A DNA stretch of 42,469 bases from Nemertoderma westbladi (taxonomy: Eukaryota; Xenacoelomorpha; Nemertodermatida; Nemertodermatidae), in contig JAUCBJ010000310.1 of the NCBI GenBank assembly GCA_032718475.1, forward strand, positions 1-42,469. Direction: 5' to 3'. Every line of letters starts with the position of its first letter. Position 1 is the stretch's first letter. Positions 41,691-42,469 of the stretch are shown here, one piece after another. Under the pieces are notes generated by a model that was not told where the DNA came from, searched no databases, and saw only the letters and a program-made list of their open reading frames with translations. The position numbers and the translations under genes were made by a program.

Positions 41691-42469
41691 GTGTAGGTTT
41701 TATATGCAGTTCCCAGTGAGGTGTCTATGTTTTTCTTCAACCCATCTAGCCATATTTTTGCCCCATTTGAGTTGAATTTTGTTTGTTTTAGGAAACTTAC
41801 CATATTATGTTCCTTTCTTTAATAATTAATGAAATAAAAACTATTACACTTTGATGCCAAATATATTTATAAACTTTTATTAGGAAGATGGGGTTGGGGG
41901 GGGGGGGGGGGGTTGTAAGGCTTGTTAAAGTAAATTTAAAATTTTTATTACAGATCAGTGCCGATGTTTAGAAGTTTAAAAACGTTTACGTATTTATTAT
42001 TATAATTCTGATTACATCAATTGAATAGGATTACTACAGCAGCTATAGTTTATCGGCGGCGTATAGCAATATTTTTTATTTGTTATAAAATTATATAGGC
42101 TTAAAACAGCCTTAAATAAAAGTTGTGTCCCAATGCTGAAATGTTAAAAACTAGTTCAAAAAATAAGATGCACGTTTTTTATAAGTAACCCAAAAGCCAC
42201 AAATGTTTCGTCCAGTTTGCAGGTTTGGACTCGTCTTTGGCAATGAGGCCCTTTGGTAATGATCAAGGGCTGTTATATACAAACACTGGCTCCGCTGCTA
42301 CACGGAAAATTCCCACCCGTGGGAGTCCCTTAACTTTGTCTGTTTTACAGATAATGGACAACTTGCTCATTGTAGGTACACAGTAGACCATGCATTCCCT
42401 TCTTTGCGGGTGGGGAAGTCTTCCTTTGAACTAGTTCTACATGAGTGAGTCTGACCCGTGGGCCGTGAT
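41691..42469. other. Gene-free right end with 17-G tract
   Basis: AT-rich DNA with a 17-G run at 41896-41912. From about 42200 the sequence becomes less AT-rich, with a splice-acceptor-like TCTGTTTTACAG at 42341-42352. The frames after it carry stops and no motif I recognise. Confidence 0.45.

Noticed and set aside
42341-42469. Possible exon after TCTGTTTTACAG at the right edge
   Set aside because: The frames have early stops and show no EGF, LamG, transmembrane or other recognised motif.

Overview
The window is metazoan nuclear DNA. It has AT-rich introns with GT...AG borders, a multi-exon giant cadherin, a BEL/Pao LTR retrotransposon, LINE relics, foldback elements and several minisatellites. 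The gene families suggest a marine invertebrate, possibly a deuterostome, but nothing fixes the species.

Layout. (1) Positions 1-3757, minus strand: the 5' half of a BEL/Pao gag-pol reading frame (coiled coil, capsid, zinc knuckles, aspartic protease), running off the left edge just before reverse transcriptase. (2) About 3758-6720: its repeat-rich non-coding leader/LTR side, with three tandem duplications. (3) 7257-29057, plus strand: seventeen exons of a FAT4-like giant cadherin. I joined them by splice phase and protein continuity. They encode fifteen cadherin repeats (the first partial), a membrane-proximal region, four EGF domains, LamG1, a fifth EGF and most of LamG2. The N-terminal part, last EGF, transmembrane helix and cytoplasmic tail are not visible. 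(4) The introns hold a 36-bp, a 20-bp and a 17-bp minisatellite, LINE relics, a tRNA-like SINE head and two large foldback elements. (5) The 5.9-kb intron between EGF5 and LamG2 also carries an intronless antisense gene for a basic RS-repeat protein (26667-27113). (6) After the last cadherin exon come a 17-bp minisatellite, a LINE 3' relic, an intronless cold-shock-domain/glycine-rich gene (31978-32292), a TIR-bounded DNA element, an inverted-repeat-bounded element with a 21-bp minisatellite, an intronless Speedy/RINGO gene (38413-39471) and a foldback element with two CTCF-like motifs.

Functional picture. The FAT4-like protein would act at the cell surface in planar polarity and Hippo signalling. 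The three small intronless genes belong to families often used in the germline (CDK activation, RNA masking, possibly sperm chromatin). One lies in a proven cadherin intron. The other two do so only if the missing C-terminal exons lie beyond the right edge.

Features that look least ordinary: in-frame, same-phase splice-donor-like motifs at the domain borders of the BEL polyprotein; cadherin introns with T at donor +3; the cluster of intronless genes; a plant-like CSD-glycine protein; and related foldback repeats around the RS-protein gene.
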